Shown: positions 63,565-64,000 of the stretch, piece by piece | Layout of the letters: each line of letters opens with the position of its first letter | Numbering within the stretch: position 1 is the stretch's first letter | Assembly (NCBI RefSeq): GCF_002631185.1 | Contig: NZ_PDNU01000017.1 | Coordinates: forward strand, 1 to 64,000 | From: Teichococcus rhizosphaerae | Lineage (GTDB): Bacteria > Pseudomonadota > Alphaproteobacteria > Acetobacterales > Acetobacteraceae | DNA length: 64,000 nucleotides | Direction: 5' to 3' | Made by a program: the position numbers and the translations under genes | Notes under the pieces: model-generated | What the model was told of the DNA's origin: nothing | The model's database searches: none | Seen by the model: the letters and a program-made list of their open reading frames with translations, nothing else

Positions 63565-64000
63565 TCAGCCCCGCGCTTCCGGCGGGCCCGCTTCCAGAGG
63601 ATCGGGGCCGTAGCGGTTGGGGCCGCGCTGCCCGTCGCGGCAGAAGAGGCTGAAGAACACCCAGAGCCAGCCGATGACCGGCACCAGCAGCAGCAGGCTC
63701 CACCAGCCGCTGCGGCCCCGGTCGTGCCACCGCCTGGTCATGCCGGCGAAGCCCGGGACCAGGGACAGCCAGGACCATGCCGCGCTGACCGGCCCCGAGA
63801 AGCTGGCGACATAGAACACCGCCTGCCCCTCGGCCGCCTCGGCGGACGGCACGAGGCCGCGGCGGATGCTCCAGCCCGACCAGCCGAACAGCGCGAGATC
63901 GACCGCCAGGGCCAGCAGCTGCAGGCCGATGAGCGGCAGCACATAGGCCAGCCAGAAGCGCCCCAGGGAGATGCGGCCCGAGAAGCTGATCCAGCGCAGA
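63565..64000 (-). CDS. DUF805 membrane protein, partial
   Basis: Inner-membrane protein of the DUF805 family; 144 residues visible, and the 5' end is cut by the window edge. The N-terminal family motif FSGRISLGRFWLAYVLPL is complete, then a helix, and the second signature MTRRWHDRGRSGWWSLLLLVPVIGWLWVFF near the end, followed by the usual CRDGQRGPNRYGPDP tail. The frame reads through the window edge, so only a few residues are missing. Function unknown. It converges on rnd with a six-base gap. Confidence 0.9.
   Translation of the reverse strand, partial: LRWISFSGRISLGRFWLAYVLPLIGLQLLALAVDLALFGWSGWSIRRGLVPSAEAAEGQAVFYVASFSGPVSAAWSWLSLVPGFAGMTRRWHDRGRSGWWSLLLLVPVIGWLWVFFSLFCRDGQRGPNRYGPDPLEAGPPEARG

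Overview
The window is ordinary, gene-dense chromosome from a very GC-rich alphaproteobacterium. A GcrA cell-cycle regulator, a DUF1849/EipB envelope protein, an HrpB helicase and many tricarboxylate/TRAP/ABC uptake genes fit a Roseomonas-like member of the Acetobacteraceae; the family placement is inference from gene content and base composition, not from a marker-gene comparison. I see no rRNA, tRNA, insertion sequence, prophage or CRISPR array. Long antisense open frames occur throughout and are GC-driven shadows.

Layout. 1-2688: end of a phosphonate ABC importer (phnD fragment, two phnE permeases). 2767-8569: gcrA, an acetamidase/formamidase, an ABC exporter and an RTX/Ig-like/repeat protein. 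8819-13803: corA, then a tight operon of a fused TRAP permease with mtnB, mtnD and mtnC of methionine salvage. 14162-15776: divergent tatA and a TerC-family gene. 15858-19570: CoA-transferase, HMG-CoA lyase-like enzyme, CHAP lipoprotein and a TctC-type binding protein. 20025-22370: lrgA-lrgB, a secreted superoxide dismutase and an SMR pump. 22381-27215: spermidine/putrescine-type ABC importer plus a GFA-family protein. 27330-32687: 3-hydroxyisobutyryl-CoA hydrolase-like enzyme, DUF1810, then a two-component system with a small exported protein and an MFS carrier. 32871-36157: iron-type FecCD/FecE pair and an HtrA-like protease. 36321-43681: hrpB, dsbD, a redoxin and an altronate/galactarate dehydratase.

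43816-49906 is a complete urease operon (ureD-A-B-C-E-F-G) preceded by a small membrane protein and followed by pncA, with stop/start overlaps at both ends. 49955-53493 is a sugar-acid catabolic set (FAH hydrolase, SDR, IlvD/EDD dehydratase). The last part holds a small charged protein, a cold-shock protein, an alpha/beta hydrolase, a MATE pump, an asparaginase, an EipB-like protein, aspS, rnd and a partial DUF805 gene.

No new defence or mobile system is evident. The signals most worth following are a family of short tandem repeats, 29 bp in two places, whose units carry a stop codon and sit on gene 3' ends; a recurrent near-identical terminator module; the TRAP-mtnBDC operon; the extended urease operon; an orphan Fe-type ABC pair with a Fur-box-like site; and a strong terminator with no gene upstream of it ahead of lrgAB.
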